Assembly: GCF_000252125.1 (NCBI RefSeq)
Contig: NZ_AHKF01000010.1
Coordinates: 186,001 to 250,000 of the forward strand
Length of the DNA: 64,000 nucleotides
Direction: 5' to 3'
DNA from: Flavobacterium frigoris PS1
Lineage (GTDB): Bacteria > Bacteroidota > Bacteroidia > Flavobacteriales > Flavobacteriaceae
Below the pieces are notes generated by a model, which worked only from the letters and a program-made list of their open reading frames with translations, was not told the DNA's origin and searched no databases. Shown in pieces: positions 8,637 through 17,505 of this stretch. Positions within the stretch are counted from its first letter, which is position 1, and each line of letters starts with the position of its first letter. Made by a program: the position numbers and the translations under genes.

Positions 8637-9332
8637 ATGATACAAGTAAATAATATTTCAAAAAAATATAACGGAACTACAGTTTTAAAAATTGATAGTT
8701 TAGAAATTCCAAAAGGACAAAGTCTAGGTTTAGTAGGGAATAATGGAGCAGGAAAAACGACCTTTTTCAGCTTGTTATTAGACTTAATCCAACCTACAAC
8801 CGGAAGCATTACAAATAACGAAATTCAAGTAAACACAAGCGAAGCTTGGAAGCCTTTTACAGCTGCTTTTATTGACGAGAGTTTCTTGATTGGTTACCTT
8901 ACTCCGGAAGAGTACTTTTATTTTATAGGTGACTTACGTGGTCAGAACAAAGCAGATATTGATACCTTGTTGTTGAAATACGAAGAGTTTTTTAATGGAG
9001 AAATCCTAAAAAATAAAAAGTATTTGCGTGATTTATCTAAAGGAAACCAGAAAAAAGTTGGAATTATTGCCACTCTTATCGGTAATCCAGAAGTGATTAT
9101 ATTAGACGAGCCGTTCGCTAATTTAGATCCTACAACCGTAAACCGATTAAAAAAAGTAATTAAAGATCTTGCAGAAAATCCTGATATAACAATACTGGTT
9201 TCTAGTCATGATTTACAACATACGGTAGAAGTTTGTGATAGGATTGTGGCCTTAAACAAAGGAGAGCTTGTAAAAGACATTAAGACCTCTGAAGAGACTC
9301 TAAGGGAGTTAGAAGCGTTTTTCGCGGTTTAA
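8637..9332 (+). CDS. ABC transporter ATP-binding protein
   Basis: This 231-residue nucleotide-binding subunit energises the DUF5687 permease upstream. Walker A GNNGAGKTT is at 34-42, the signature LSKGNQKK at 133-140, Walker B VIILDEP at 153-159 and the switch His at 191. The signature departs from canonical LSGGQ but keeps Ser and Gly, as in many exporters of the CcmA/DRA type. It is the last gene of the PadR operon. The ATG at 8637 gives a complete beta-strand start (MIQVNNISK). Confidence 0.9.
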   Translation: MIQVNNISKKYNGTTVLKIDSLEIPKGQSLGLVGNNGAGKTTFFSLLLDLIQPTTGSITNNEIQVNTSEAWKPFTAAFIDESFLIGYLTPEEYFYFIGDLRGQNKADIDTLLLKYEEFFNGEILKNKKYLRDLSKGNQKKVGIIATLIGNPEVIILDEPFANLDPTTVNRLKKVIKDLAENPDITILVSSHDLQHTVEVCDRIVALNKGELVKDIKTSEETLRELEAFFAV

Positions 9333-9419
9333 ATTTCTATATTTCAAAAAGAAACGTATTTTTACCAGTCATTATACTAAAAGACATTTTTTAAAGTTTA
9401 ATGATAAAAACGTTTACCA

Positions 9420-12059
9420 TTGAAAATCAACTCATTTAAATATTCAATTCCGGTAGGGTTGTTGTTGTTTTTGGTAGCCTGTTCTACTAAGAATAGCAGT
9501 TTCTTGTCTAGAAATTCCCATGCTTTAAGTACCCAATACAACATTTTATACAACGGTCAAATAGGATTGGACAAAGGTGTTGAGAGCATAAAATCCAGTA
9601 GTAATGATAATTTTTGGAAGCGTTTGCCCATCGAAAGAATGCAAATAAACGAAGATTTAACTGAAGAGGGGAAAGCTAAAAACCAGGATTTTGAATTGGC
9701 TGAAACCAAAGCAACAAAAGCCATTCAAAAACACTCCATGAATATTGACGGTACCGAAAGGAACTCACAAATAGATGAAGCTTATCTATTGCTTGGGAAA
9801 GCCCGTTATTATGACCAAAGATTTGTTCCCGCATTAGACGCATTCAATTACATATTGTACAAGTACCCAAATAGCAGCAAAATTTATGAAGCCAAAATTT
9901 GGCGTGAAAAAGTGAACATGCGATTGGGGAATGATGCTGTAGTAGTTAGTAACATGACTAAACTACTGAAGGATCAAAAACTTAAAAAACAGGTTCTAGC
10001 TGATGCAAATGCATTACTATCGCAAGCTTTCTTAAATCTTGAAGAGAAAGACAGTGCAGTTACTAAATTAAAATTAGCCGAAAAATATACAAAACGAAAC
10101 AATGAAAGAGCAAGGTATCGATTTATCTTGGGCCAACTCTATGAAGAATTAGGCAAGAAAGACAGTGCATTATATAGTTATGAATCAGTAATTGAGATGA
10201 ATAGAAAATCCGAAAGGAAATACGTTATTCAATCACAAGCAAGGAAAGCGCAGTTGTTTGATTATCAAAAAGGGGATACGACAGCCTTCCTTAAAAACTA
10301 TAACAAACTAATTGCTGATCGTGAAAACAGACCTTTTCTGGACTTAATTTTCTATCAGAAAGCTGTTTTTTATGACAAAAATAACAATCAAAAACAAGCT
10401 TCTGAATTTTACAATGCTTCACTAAAAAAAGCCACAACAGATGAATATTTGATTGCTTCAAATTATAGAAATTTAGGAAATATGTATTTTAAGGATGCAA
10501 AATACCCAGTTGCAGCGAAGTATTATGACAGTACCTTAGTCAAACTCGATATAAAAACTAGAGAATTCATTCACATTCAGAAAATCAGAAAAGACTTAGA
10601 CGAAGTTATACTATACGAAGCAATAGCTTCAAGAAATGACAGCATCATAAATATCGTTTCGTTACCTGAAGCATCAAGAATAAAGTATTTTGAAAACTAT
10701 ATTGAGAGATTAAAGAAGGAAGACGAAGATAAAAGAGTAGCGGAAGAGAAATTAAAGAGCAAACTCGAGAACATTGAAATAAATAGCAAAACAGCGTCGA
10801 TAGACCCAGCTACTTCTAACCAAAACCCGGGGATGTCAGTGCAAAAATCACCGCTGTTGCCCCCGTCAATGTCAAACATAAATCAACAAGTAAGTATTTT
10901 TTACTTTTATAATCCTACAACGGTAGCGTTTGGGAAAGTAGAATTTAAAAAATCATGGGGACAAAGGGCTTTAAAGGGCAATTGGAGACAATCGTCGTTT
11001 ACTCCAACTGCAATTTCTGCCTCATTTTCAACAGATTCAATTAATTCCAATAAAGTATCTGATGAGGATGTTCTTGCCGAAACGGAGCAAATTATAGAAG
11101 AGTACAGCACAGATTTTTACCTAAAACAACTTCCTACAAGTCAAAAAGTGATTGACAGTATTGCCAAGGAACGCAACTCAGCCTATTATCAGCTAGGTGT
11201 GATTTATAAAGAAAAATTCAAGGAATATGAATTGGCCACCAGTAAACTGGAACAGTTATTGAAGAATAATCCAGAAGAAAAGTTGATCCTTCCAGCAATG
11301 TATAATTTATATAAAGTATATCAAATTACCGATAGTGCCAAAGCAGAGGCGATGAGAAACAGTATAAATAGCAGGTTTCCAGATTCCCGTTACGCACAAT
11401 TGATAAATAATAAAACAGCAGATGAAATCTCGTTGGTTGGTACTCCTGAAGGGGTTTACAATAAGTGGTATAAATTGTATGAAGAAGAGGATTATGTTCC
11501 AGTTTTAGAAGAAATAGACGGCTTGATCAACCAGTTTTCTGGGGATGAAATAGTTTCAAAATTCGAATTGCTAAAAGCAAATACAATTGCGAAATTAAAG
11601 GGGTTATCATCGTATAAAATGGCATTGCAATATGTAGCTGATAATTACCCGAACAGTGAAGAAGGCAAAAACGCTCAGGAAATTTTAGTGAATCAAATTC
11701 CTTTTTTAGAGCAGATGGCTTTTAATTCTAAAGACACTAAAAACTGGAAGATCCTTTATAAAGTGGCAGCAAAAGAAGATAAAAGTACTAAAGCAATAGA
11801 GGATAAAATCAAGAAATTTATTACAACTGTAAACGGTCAGGGTTTAAGATATTCATTTGATGTTTATACTGGTAAAGAGAATTTCATTACAATCCACGGT
11901 TTAAACAGTGCTGCTCATGCTCAAAATATAGCTTCGCTATTAAAAGTAAATAAAGAGTATAAAATTGATGAACTTGCAGTTGTGATCACTAATGAAAATT
12001 ATAAAGTTGCCCAAATCAATAAAAATCTCGATGCTTATTTAGCATCAAAAATCGAATAA
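9420..12059 (+). CDS. sprE: Type IX secretion / gliding motility TPR lipoprotein PorW/SprE
   Basis: SprE (PorW) is a periplasmic TPR lipoprotein needed for type IX secretion and gliding in Bacteroidota. The 879-residue product has a lipoprotein signal ending LVAC, with Cys21 as the lipidation site. TPR-like helices occupy roughly residues 105-400 and 590-800, with a charged KKEDEDKR helix between. A C-terminal segment of about 70 residues resembles the end of SprE. The start is TTG at 9420, the only choice that keeps the signal peptide whole. Bactofilin follows after 2 bases. The name rests on length, lipobox and overall resemblance to F. johnsoniae SprE as I recall it. Confidence 0.8.
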   Translation: MKINSFKYSIPVGLLLFLVACSTKNSSFLSRNSHALSTQYNILYNGQIGLDKGVESIKSSSNDNFWKRLPIERMQINEDLTEEGKAKNQDFELAETKATKAIQKHSMNIDGTERNSQIDEAYLLLGKARYYDQRFVPALDAFNYILYKYPNSSKIYEAKIWREKVNMRLGNDAVVVSNMTKLLKDQKLKKQVLADANALLSQAFLNLEEKDSAVTKLKLAEKYTKRNNERARYRFILGQLYEELGKKDSALYSYESVIEMNRKSERKYVIQSQARKAQLFDYQKGDTTAFLKNYNKLIADRENRPFLDLIFYQKAVFYDKNNNQKQASEFYNASLKKATTDEYLIASNYRNLGNMYFKDAKYPVAAKYYDSTLVKLDIKTREFIHIQKIRKDLDEVILYEAIASRNDSIINIVSLPEASRIKYFENYIERLKKEDEDKRVAEEKLKSKLENIEINSKTASIDPATSNQNPGMSVQKSPLLPPSMSNINQQVSIFYFYNPTTVAFGKVEFKKSWGQRALKGNWRQSSFTPTAISASFSTDSINSNKVSDEDVLAETEQIIEEYSTDFYLKQLPTSQKVIDSIAKERNSAYYQLGVIYKEKFKEYELATSKLEQLLKNNPEEKLILPAMYNLYKVYQITDSAKAEAMRNSINSRFPDSRYAQLINNKTADEISLVGTPEGVYNKWYKLYEEEDYVPVLEEIDGLINQFSGDEIVSKFELLKANTIAKLKGLSSYKMALQYVADNYPNSEEGKNAQEILVNQIPFLEQMAFNSKDTKNWKILYKVAAKEDKSTKAIEDKIKKFITTVNGQGLRYSFDVYTGKENFITIHGLNSAAHAQNIASLLKVNKEYKIDELAVVITNENYKVAQINKNLDAYLASKIE

Positions 12060-12061
12060 AC

Positions 12062-12472
12062 ATGTTTAATAGAAAAGCAAAGCCCTACACTGAACTTTTA
12101 GGAAAAACCAATAGAATAGTTGAAGGAACCGTTATTAAGGGAGATATCATCTCTACAGCCGATTTTAGGCTAGACGGAGAATTAATTGGTAATTTTCAGT
12201 CTACGGGTAAACTGGTTATCGGACCCTCTGGAAGCATTATTGGGGATATTATATGCAATAATGCCGATATCGAAGGGAAATTTAATGGAAATATTCAAGT
12301 TTCTGAAGTGCTTAACGTGAAATCTAAAGCAAGTATTCACGGTGAGGTTACGGTAGGAAAATTATCGGTAGAACCAGGTGCTGATTTTAGTGCTTCTTGT
12401 GTAATGAAGATTAATGTAAAAAACCTCTACATAACGGATGGACAAGAAACCGAACAAAAAAAAACAAGCTAG
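12062..12472 (+). CDS. Bactofilin (polymer-forming cytoskeletal protein)
   Basis: Bactofilins assemble into nucleotide-free filaments that position wall and motility machinery. This one has 136 residues with the typical central right-handed beta-helix of short hydrophobic repeats (about residues 20-115, for example GSIIGDIICNNADIEGKF) and polar, disordered ends. It starts 2 bases after sprE, so the two are likely co-translated. Its last 35 bases overlap the start of the AtpZ gene in another frame. Confidence 0.9.
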   Translation: MFNRKAKPYTELLGKTNRIVEGTVIKGDIISTADFRLDGELIGNFQSTGKLVIGPSGSIIGDIICNNADIEGKFNGNIQVSEVLNVKSKASIHGEVTVGKLSVEPGADFSASCVMKINVKNLYITDGQETEQKKTS

Positions 12473-12668
12473 TAAGTGGCTTGCCCTTATTAATATCCCA
12501 ATCCAAATGGGAGTTATCATCTTCGTGTTTTCTCTTTTAGGAAACTGGCTTGATGAAAACTACCCCAGCCCCAAAGTGTATTACAATAAAATACTTGTAA
12601 TGGTGGGAGTTGCTTTGGCTTTATACAATGTCATACGACAAGTGAACGAAATCAACAAAACACAATAA
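12438..12668 (+). CDS. AtpZ/AtpI family protein
   Basis: This 76-residue protein has a basic N-terminus and two membrane helices (about residues 18-37 and 48-66) joined by a short acidic loop containing GNWLDENYPSP. Members of the family accompany F-type ATP synthase genes and assist rotor assembly or ion uptake. The ATG at 12438 lies inside the bactofilin gene, giving a 35-base overlap, and matches the usual basic start of the family. It precedes the DUF6168-like gene and atpB. Confidence 0.85.
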   Translation: MDKKPNKKKQASKWLALINIPIQMGVIIFVFSLLGNWLDENYPSPKVYYNKILVMVGVALALYNVIRQVNEINKTQ

Positions 12669-12714
12669 TTTGTTTCGAATAAGAGTAACAGCAGTCAATA
12701 TTTAACATTGACGG

Positions 12715-12745
12715 TTTGTGACAACTTAAATTTAAAATAACTTTG
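12715..12745 (+). promoter_or_regulatory. Promoter of the DUF6168-like gene
   Basis: TTTG at 12715-12718, a 19-base spacer and TAACTTTG at 12738-12745 fit the Bacteroidota TTG-N17-23-TAnnTTTG consensus. The box contains the TTG at 12743 that would extend the next reading frame, so the true start is downstream at 12779. Confidence 0.7.
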
Positions 12746-12778
12746 TGGCCTTGTGCCTTTGTGGCCAAAACCAATCCA

Positions 12779-13168
12779 ATGAATTTAAAAAATTACAAGC
12801 CGATTCTAAATTTGGTAGTACTAGTAGGAATTGTTTATTTGACTCATAAATTGATTTTATTCCTGTTGAAAATTGAAGAAAGTACTTTCGTGTATTCAAT
12901 GGAGACCCTTTATTTGTTGTTTTTAGCAATGTCTACTCTGGTTTTTATCATCGTACTAAAAGTGAAAGAACGAAGTTTTGATAATGTAGGAATGTCTTTT
13001 CTTTTAGCAACATCTGTCAAAATGATATTTTGTTATTTAATTTTAAAGCCTATCTTGCGCATTAATTCTCATGATAATTCATTAGAAAAAGTTAATTTTT
13101 TTGCAATATTCGTTATTTTTTTAACAATTGAAACGGTTTTAACGATAAGAATATTGAGTAAAAATTAA
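12779..13168 (+). CDS. DUF6168-like small membrane protein of the atp locus
   Basis: This 129-residue protein has four predicted membrane helices and little else. I recall a flavobacterial family of this size and position, named DUF6168, between atpZ and atpB. Its location suggests the role played by AtpI in other bacteria, helping F0 assembly, by inference. The ATG at 12779 is preferred because the longer frame begins inside a consensus -7 box. The atp promoter follows after 50 bases. Confidence 0.65.
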   Translation: MNLKNYKPILNLVVLVGIVYLTHKLILFLLKIEESTFVYSMETLYLLFLAMSTLVFIIVLKVKERSFDNVGMSFLLATSVKMIFCYLILKPILRINSHDNSLEKVNFFAIFVIFLTIETVLTIRILSKN

Positions 13169-13218
13169 TAAATCTCAAATGACATTAATGAATTGGAAAA
13201 AATAAGGTTTTTTATTCT

Positions 13219-13247
13219 TTTGAATATTAATAAAAAATGTACATTTG
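13219..13247 (+). promoter_or_regulatory. Main promoter of the atpBEFHAG operon
   Basis: TTTG at 13219-13222, a 17-base spacer and TACATTTG at 13240-13247 give a full consensus match. It lies 43 bases before the chosen atpB ATG and overlaps an upstream in-frame ATG (13237), ruling that one out. Confidence 0.75.
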
Positions 13248-13290
13248 CACCAAATTTCAGAAACGTAAAAAATTAAGATATTTAATAGTT

Positions 13291-14448
13291 ATGGTGATTT
13301 CAAACAGACCACTTAGATTTATAATAGCGACTTTTGTAGCGTGTCTTCCTTTAATGAGTTTTGCAAATCCAGAAGTGGATTCTGTAAAAGTTAATACCGA
13401 GATGGCTCACGAGGTTACGGAAGGATCACATGAAGGAGCTCATGCTGAACCGACAGATGTAAAATCTAAAATTAAAGCATTTATAGGTCATCACGTACTA
13501 GATTCTCATGACTTTACTTTTTTCTCAGATGAAGTTGAAGGAAAACATTATGGTTTTTCTTTACCCGTAATCCTATGGGATAACGGACTTCAGGTTTTCT
13601 CTTCTTCTAGATTTGAACATGGGGAAGCAGTAGCCGAATCAAACGGTAATTTCTACCAAATTAATCACCACGACGGGAAGGTATACAAATTGGATTCTGC
13701 TGATGGAAAAATCACAGAAAATGAAGAAACGGGATATCCAACTAATATTCGTCCAATTGACTTTTCAATTACAAAAACGGTATTGTCTATAATGATAGCA
13801 TCATTATTAATGTTCTTGTTATTCACTGGTTTGGCAAAATCATATGCTAAAAATAAAGGAATTGCCTCAGGTCCAGGAAGAATTTTTGAACCAATCGTAT
13901 TGTACATTCGTGACGAGATTGCGATTCCAAACATTGGAGAAAAACATTACAAGAAATACATGAGTTATTTATTAACTATCTTTTTCTTTGTATTGTTCTT
14001 AAATATATTTGGTTTAATGCCATTTGGAATAAACGTAACAGGAAATTTGACAATTACATTTGCATTAGCAATAATGACTTTTTTAATAACAAACTTGACT
14101 GCTAACAAAAATTACTGGGGACACATTTTCTGGATGCCAGGTGTACCAAAAGTAATGCGTATCGTTTTAGCGCCAATTGAGTTGTTGGGGATTTTTATTA
14201 AACCGTTTTCATTGATGATTCGTTTGTATGCAAATATCTTTGCAGGACATATCGTATTGATGAGTATTATTGGTTTAATGTTTATTTTCAAAAGTTGGTT
14301 AGGAAGTAGTTTATCTTTTGGATTGTCATTTGTACTTTCTATACTTGAGATATTAGTTGCTTTTCTACAAGCGTATATTTTCACCATGTTATCTGCATTG
14401 TACTTCGGTTCAGCTGTAGAGGAACATCATCATGAGGAAGCTCATTAA
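13291..14448 (+). CDS. atpB: F0F1 ATP synthase subunit a
   Basis: Subunit a forms the proton half-channels beside the c-ring. The protein has 385 residues from the ATG at 13291. The essential stator arginine is Arg311 in LMIRLYANIFAGH, and Gln360 lies in the last helix (LQAYIFTML). The N-terminus is unusual compared with E. coli: a signal-peptide-like helix followed by an extension of about 140 residues rich in His and Glu, and the C-terminus ends in a His cluster. Such an extension is usual in Bacteroidota. First gene of atpBEFHAG. Confidence 0.95.
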   Translation: MVISNRPLRFIIATFVACLPLMSFANPEVDSVKVNTEMAHEVTEGSHEGAHAEPTDVKSKIKAFIGHHVLDSHDFTFFSDEVEGKHYGFSLPVILWDNGLQVFSSSRFEHGEAVAESNGNFYQINHHDGKVYKLDSADGKITENEETGYPTNIRPIDFSITKTVLSIMIASLLMFLLFTGLAKSYAKNKGIASGPGRIFEPIVLYIRDEIAIPNIGEKHYKKYMSYLLTIFFFVLFLNIFGLMPFGINVTGNLTITFALAIMTFLITNLTANKNYWGHIFWMPGVPKVMRIVLAPIELLGIFIKPFSLMIRLYANIFAGHIVLMSIIGLMFIFKSWLGSSLSFGLSFVLSILEILVAFLQAYIFTMLSALYFGSAVEEHHHEEAH

Positions 14449-14481
14449 TAAATTGAATGTTTAATTTTTAATATATATATT

Positions 14482-14673
14482 ATGCAAATTCCAACTATTG
14501 TAGGAGCAGGGTTAATTGTTATCGGAGCAGGTTTAGGTATTGGTAGAATTGGTGGTTCAGCAATGGACGCTATTGCTCGTCAACCAGAAGCTTCAGGAAA
14601 AATCCAAACAGCTATGCTTATCGCAGCTGCATTAATTGAAGGTATTGGTTTTGCTGCGTTGTTCGCATCATAA
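14482..14673 (+). CDS. atpE: F0F1 ATP synthase subunit c
   Basis: Subunit c builds the rotor ring. The 63-residue protein is a two-helix hairpin with the polar loop ARQPE at 32-36 and the ion-binding carboxylate Glu53 in ALIEGIGF. The Gln and Ser/Thr ligands that mark Na+-binding rings are absent, so H+ is the likely ion. It is shorter than the 79-residue E. coli protein, which is normal in this phylum. A strong hairpin lies just after its stop. Confidence 0.95.
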   Translation: MQIPTIVGAGLIVIGAGLGIGRIGGSAMDAIARQPEASGKIQTAMLIAAALIEGIGFAALFAS

Positions 14674-14685
14674 TTAAAACTTAAA

Positions 14686-14720
14686 AACAGTAGTTGCGAC
14701 GGTTGGTCGTAACTATTGTT
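14686..14720 (+). promoter_or_regulatory. Stem-loop between atpE and atpF
   Basis: Arms at 14686-14700 and 14706-14720 pair over 15 bases (13 Watson-Crick, 2 G-U) around a 5-base loop, with only a short T-run after. It may protect the atpE message or cause partial termination, so that subunit c is made in excess. Confidence 0.6.
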
Positions 14721-14757
14721 TTATCATTAAATTAAAATATTTTTATAAACATATATT

Positions 14758-15258
14758 ATGGATAAGTTAATACATCAGTTTGAGTTAGGTTTGTTCTTTT
14801 GGCAAGTATTATTATTTGTTGGATTGATATTCCTATTGAAAAAATTTGCTTGGAAACCAATTCTTGATGCAGTTAATGATAGAGAAGAAGGAATTAAAAA
14901 CGCATTGCTTTCTGCTGAAAATGCTAGAAAAGAAATGCAAAACCTTCAAGCTGACAATCAACGTATATTGCAAGAAGCAAGAATGGAACGTGATAACATG
15001 CTAAAAGATGCACGTGAAATTAAGGAGAAAATGATTGCTGATTCAAAAACTGAAGCGCAAGCACAAGGCCTTCAAATGATCGAGCAAGCAAAAGCAGCGA
15101 TTGAAAGCGAAAAAAATGCAGCTATGGCTGAATTGAAACTTCAAGTTTCTACTTTGTCCCTAAGTATTGCAGAAAAATTATTGAAAGAGGAATTATCTAA
15201 TAAAGAAGCTCAAACTAAATTAGTTGAGAAAATGTTAGGTGACGTAAAGCTAAACTAA
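14758..15258 (+). CDS. atpF: F0F1 ATP synthase subunit b
   Basis: Subunit b is the peripheral stalk that holds the F1 head against rotation. The 166 residues comprise one N-terminal membrane helix (about 10-28), the conserved KKFAWKPI segment, then a long charged coiled coil rich in Ala, Glu, Lys and Gln to the end. There is a single b gene, not a b/b' pair. atpH starts 4 bases after the stop. Confidence 0.95.
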   Translation: MDKLIHQFELGLFFWQVLLFVGLIFLLKKFAWKPILDAVNDREEGIKNALLSAENARKEMQNLQADNQRILQEARMERDNMLKDAREIKEKMIADSKTEAQAQGLQMIEQAKAAIESEKNAAMAELKLQVSTLSLSIAEKLLKEELSNKEAQTKLVEKMLGDVKLN

Positions 15259-15262
15259 TATT

Positions 15263-15796
15263 ATGGCAAGTACAAGAGCAGCAATTCGTTATGCAAAAGC
15301 AATTCTAGAGATCGCAGAATCTAAAGGAGTAGCTGTAGCAGTTAGTGAGGATATGAATTCTATAGCTTCCACTATAAATGGAAACCTAGAATTGAGCACT
15401 TTTATTCAAAACCCAACTTTAAAAGTTGAAGTTAAAGAAAATGCCTTATTGGAAGTTTTTGCAAATACCAATAGCGTAACTAAGATGTTATTTCATTTGT
15501 TATTTGAAAACAAAAGATTTGAAATTCTAGAAGCGATTGCATTAGAGTACAGTAATTTATTTGATGAGATGAATGGTGTTGAAGTAGCGAAAGTTACTAC
15601 AGCTATTGCAATGGATGCGGCATTAGAGGCTAAAGTATTAGCTAAAATTGCAACTTTATCAGATAAAAAAATTACGATAGAAAATATAGTAGATGCTTCA
15701 ATTATTGGAGGATTTATATTAAGAATAGGTGATAAGCAGTATAACGCTTCAATTGCCAACAGATTACAAGTATTAAAAAGAGAATTAAGTAACTAA
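15263..15796 (+). CDS. atpH: F1 ATP synthase subunit delta
   Basis: Delta (OSCP-like) joins the b stalk to the top of the F1 head. This 177-residue protein has the N-terminal helical domain beginning STRAAIRYAKAILEIA and the C-terminal motif IIGGFILRIGDKQYNASI. Length is normal. It lies in the standard order between atpF and atpA. Confidence 0.93.
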   Translation: MASTRAAIRYAKAILEIAESKGVAVAVSEDMNSIASTINGNLELSTFIQNPTLKVEVKENALLEVFANTNSVTKMLFHLLFENKRFEILEAIALEYSNLFDEMNGVEVAKVTTAIAMDAALEAKVLAKIATLSDKKITIENIVDASIIGGFILRIGDKQYNASIANRLQVLKRELSN

Positions 15797-15834
15797 TTTT
15801 ATTGCACATTTAAGTGTCTAAATTATAAATTAAG

Positions 15835-17412
15835 ATGGCGGAAATCAAACCTGCTGAAATTTCAGCAATATTAAGAAAGCAAGTAGAAGGTTTTGAATCT
15901 GGCGCAACGCTAGAGGAAGTAGGAACCGTACTTCAAGTTGGAGATGGTATTGCTCGTGTTTACGGGCTTTCTAATGTTCAATACGGTGAGTTAGTAGAAT
16001 TTGACAATGGTTTAGAAGCTATTGTATTGAATCTTGAAGAAGATAATGTTGGTGTGGTACTTTTAGGACCATCAACAGGAATCAAAGAAGGTTCTACTGC
16101 AAAAAGAACACAACGTATCGCTTCTCTTAAAGTTGGAGAACAAATGGTAGGACGTGTAGTGAACACACTTGGTTTTCCAATTGATGGAAAAGGACCAATT
16201 GGTGGAGACTTATACGAAATGCCTTTGGAAAGAAAAGCTCCTGGAGTTATCTTCCGTCAACCTGTTACTGAACCATTACAAACAGGTATCAAAGCAGTAG
16301 ATGCAATGATCCCAGTTGGTAGAGGACAACGTGAGTTGGTTATTGGTGACCGTCAAACAGGTAAGTCAACTGTTTGTATTGACACTATCTTAAATCAAAA
16401 AGAATTTTACGATGCAGGAAAACCTGTATTTTGTATATATGTTGCAATTGGACAAAAAGCGTCAACTGTGGCAGGAATTGCAAAAATGTTAGAAGAAAAA
16501 GGCGCAATGGCATATACCATTATCGTTGCAGCTAATGCTTCTGATCCAGCTCCGATGCAAGTGTATGCTCCTTTCGCAGGTGCTGCAATTGGAGAGTATT
16601 TTAGAGATTCAGGTCGTCCAGCTTTAATTGTTTATGATGATTTATCTAAACAAGCCGTTGCTTACCGTGAGGTTTCTCTTTTATTGAGAAGACCACCGGG
16701 ACGTGAAGCATATCCTGGAGATGTATTTTACTTACATAGTCGTTTATTAGAGCGTGCTTGTAAAGTAATTGCTGATGATGGAATTGCTAAAAACATGAAT
16801 GATTTACCAGATTCATTGAAACCAATTGTTAAAGGTGGTGGTTCATTAACTGCTTTACCTATTATCGAAACACAAGCTGGTGACGTTTCTGCATATATCC
16901 CAACAAATGTAATTTCGATTACAGATGGTCAAATTTTCCTTGATGGAGATTTGTTTAACTCTGGGGTTCGTCCAGCGATTAACGTAGGTATCTCGGTATC
17001 TCGTGTTGGAGGAAATGCACAAATTAAATCAATGAAAAAAGTAGCAGGTACTTTGAAACTAGATCAGGCACAATTCCGTGAATTGGAAGCGTTTGCTAAA
17101 TTTGGTTCTGATTTAGATGCAGTTACTTTAAATGTAATTGAAAAAGGAAGAAGAAACGTTGAAATCTTGAAACAAGGCTTGAATGATCCTTATACAGTTG
17201 AAGACCAAGTTGCAATTATCTATGCTGGTTCAAAAAATTTATTGAGAAATGTTCCTGTGAACAAAGTAAAAGAATTTGAGAAAGATTTCTTGGAATTCCT
17301 TAACAACAAACACAGAGCAACTTTAGATGCTTTGAAAGCAGGTAAGTTAACAGATGAAATTACTGAAGTAATTCAAACTGTTGCAAAAGAAATTTCAGCA
17401 AAATATAACTAG
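15835..17412 (+). CDS. atpA: F1 ATP synthase subunit alpha
   Basis: Alpha forms the non-catalytic part of the F1 hexamer and supplies the arginine finger to the beta active sites. The 525 residues contain the N-terminal beta-barrel, Walker [10 protein letters not shown] at 171-179 and the family signature near [11 protein letters not shown]. The protein is complete. No beta gene is present in the window, so the catalytic partner is encoded elsewhere. Confidence 0.97.
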   Translation: MAEIKPAEISAILRKQVEGFESGATLEEVGTVLQVGDGIARVYGLSNVQYGELVEFDNGLEAIVLNLEEDNVGVVLLGPSTGIKEGSTAKRTQRIASLKVGEQMVGRVVNTLGFPIDGKGPIGGDLYEMPLERKAPGVIFRQPVTEPLQTGIKAVDAMIPVGRGQRELVIGDRQTGKSTVCIDTILNQKEFYDAGKPVFCIYVAIGQKASTVAGIAKMLEEKGAMAYTIIVAANASDPAPMQVYAPFAGAAIGEYFRDSGRPALIVYDDLSKQAVAYREVSLLLRRPPGREAYPGDVFYLHSRLLERACKVIADDGIAKNMNDLPDSLKPIVKGGGSLTALPIIETQAGDVSAYIPTNVISITDGQIFLDGDLFNSGVRPAINVGISVSRVGGNAQIKSMKKVAGTLKLDQAQFRELEAFAKFGSDLDAVTLNVIEKGRRNVEILKQGLNDPYTVEDQVAIIYAGSKNLLRNVPVNKVKEFEKDFLEFLNNKHRATLDALKAGKLTDEITEVIQTVAKEISAKYN

Positions 17413-17427
17413 AAGTTATTTTAAGTT

Positions 17428-17476
17428 TTGAATTTTAAATTATGAAAAGTGAGTCTTTTTTTAATTTAAAATTCAA
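17428..17476. repeat. 15-bp inverted repeat between atpA and atpG
   Basis: TTGAATTTTAAATTA at 17428-17442 is the exact reverse complement of 17462-17476, with a 19-base loop. It is AT-rich with no G/C clamp, so it may act as an RNA-processing hairpin more than a terminator. Confidence 0.6.
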
Positions 17477-17505
17477 GATTTATAATTCAAAATAGAAAAA
17501 AATAA

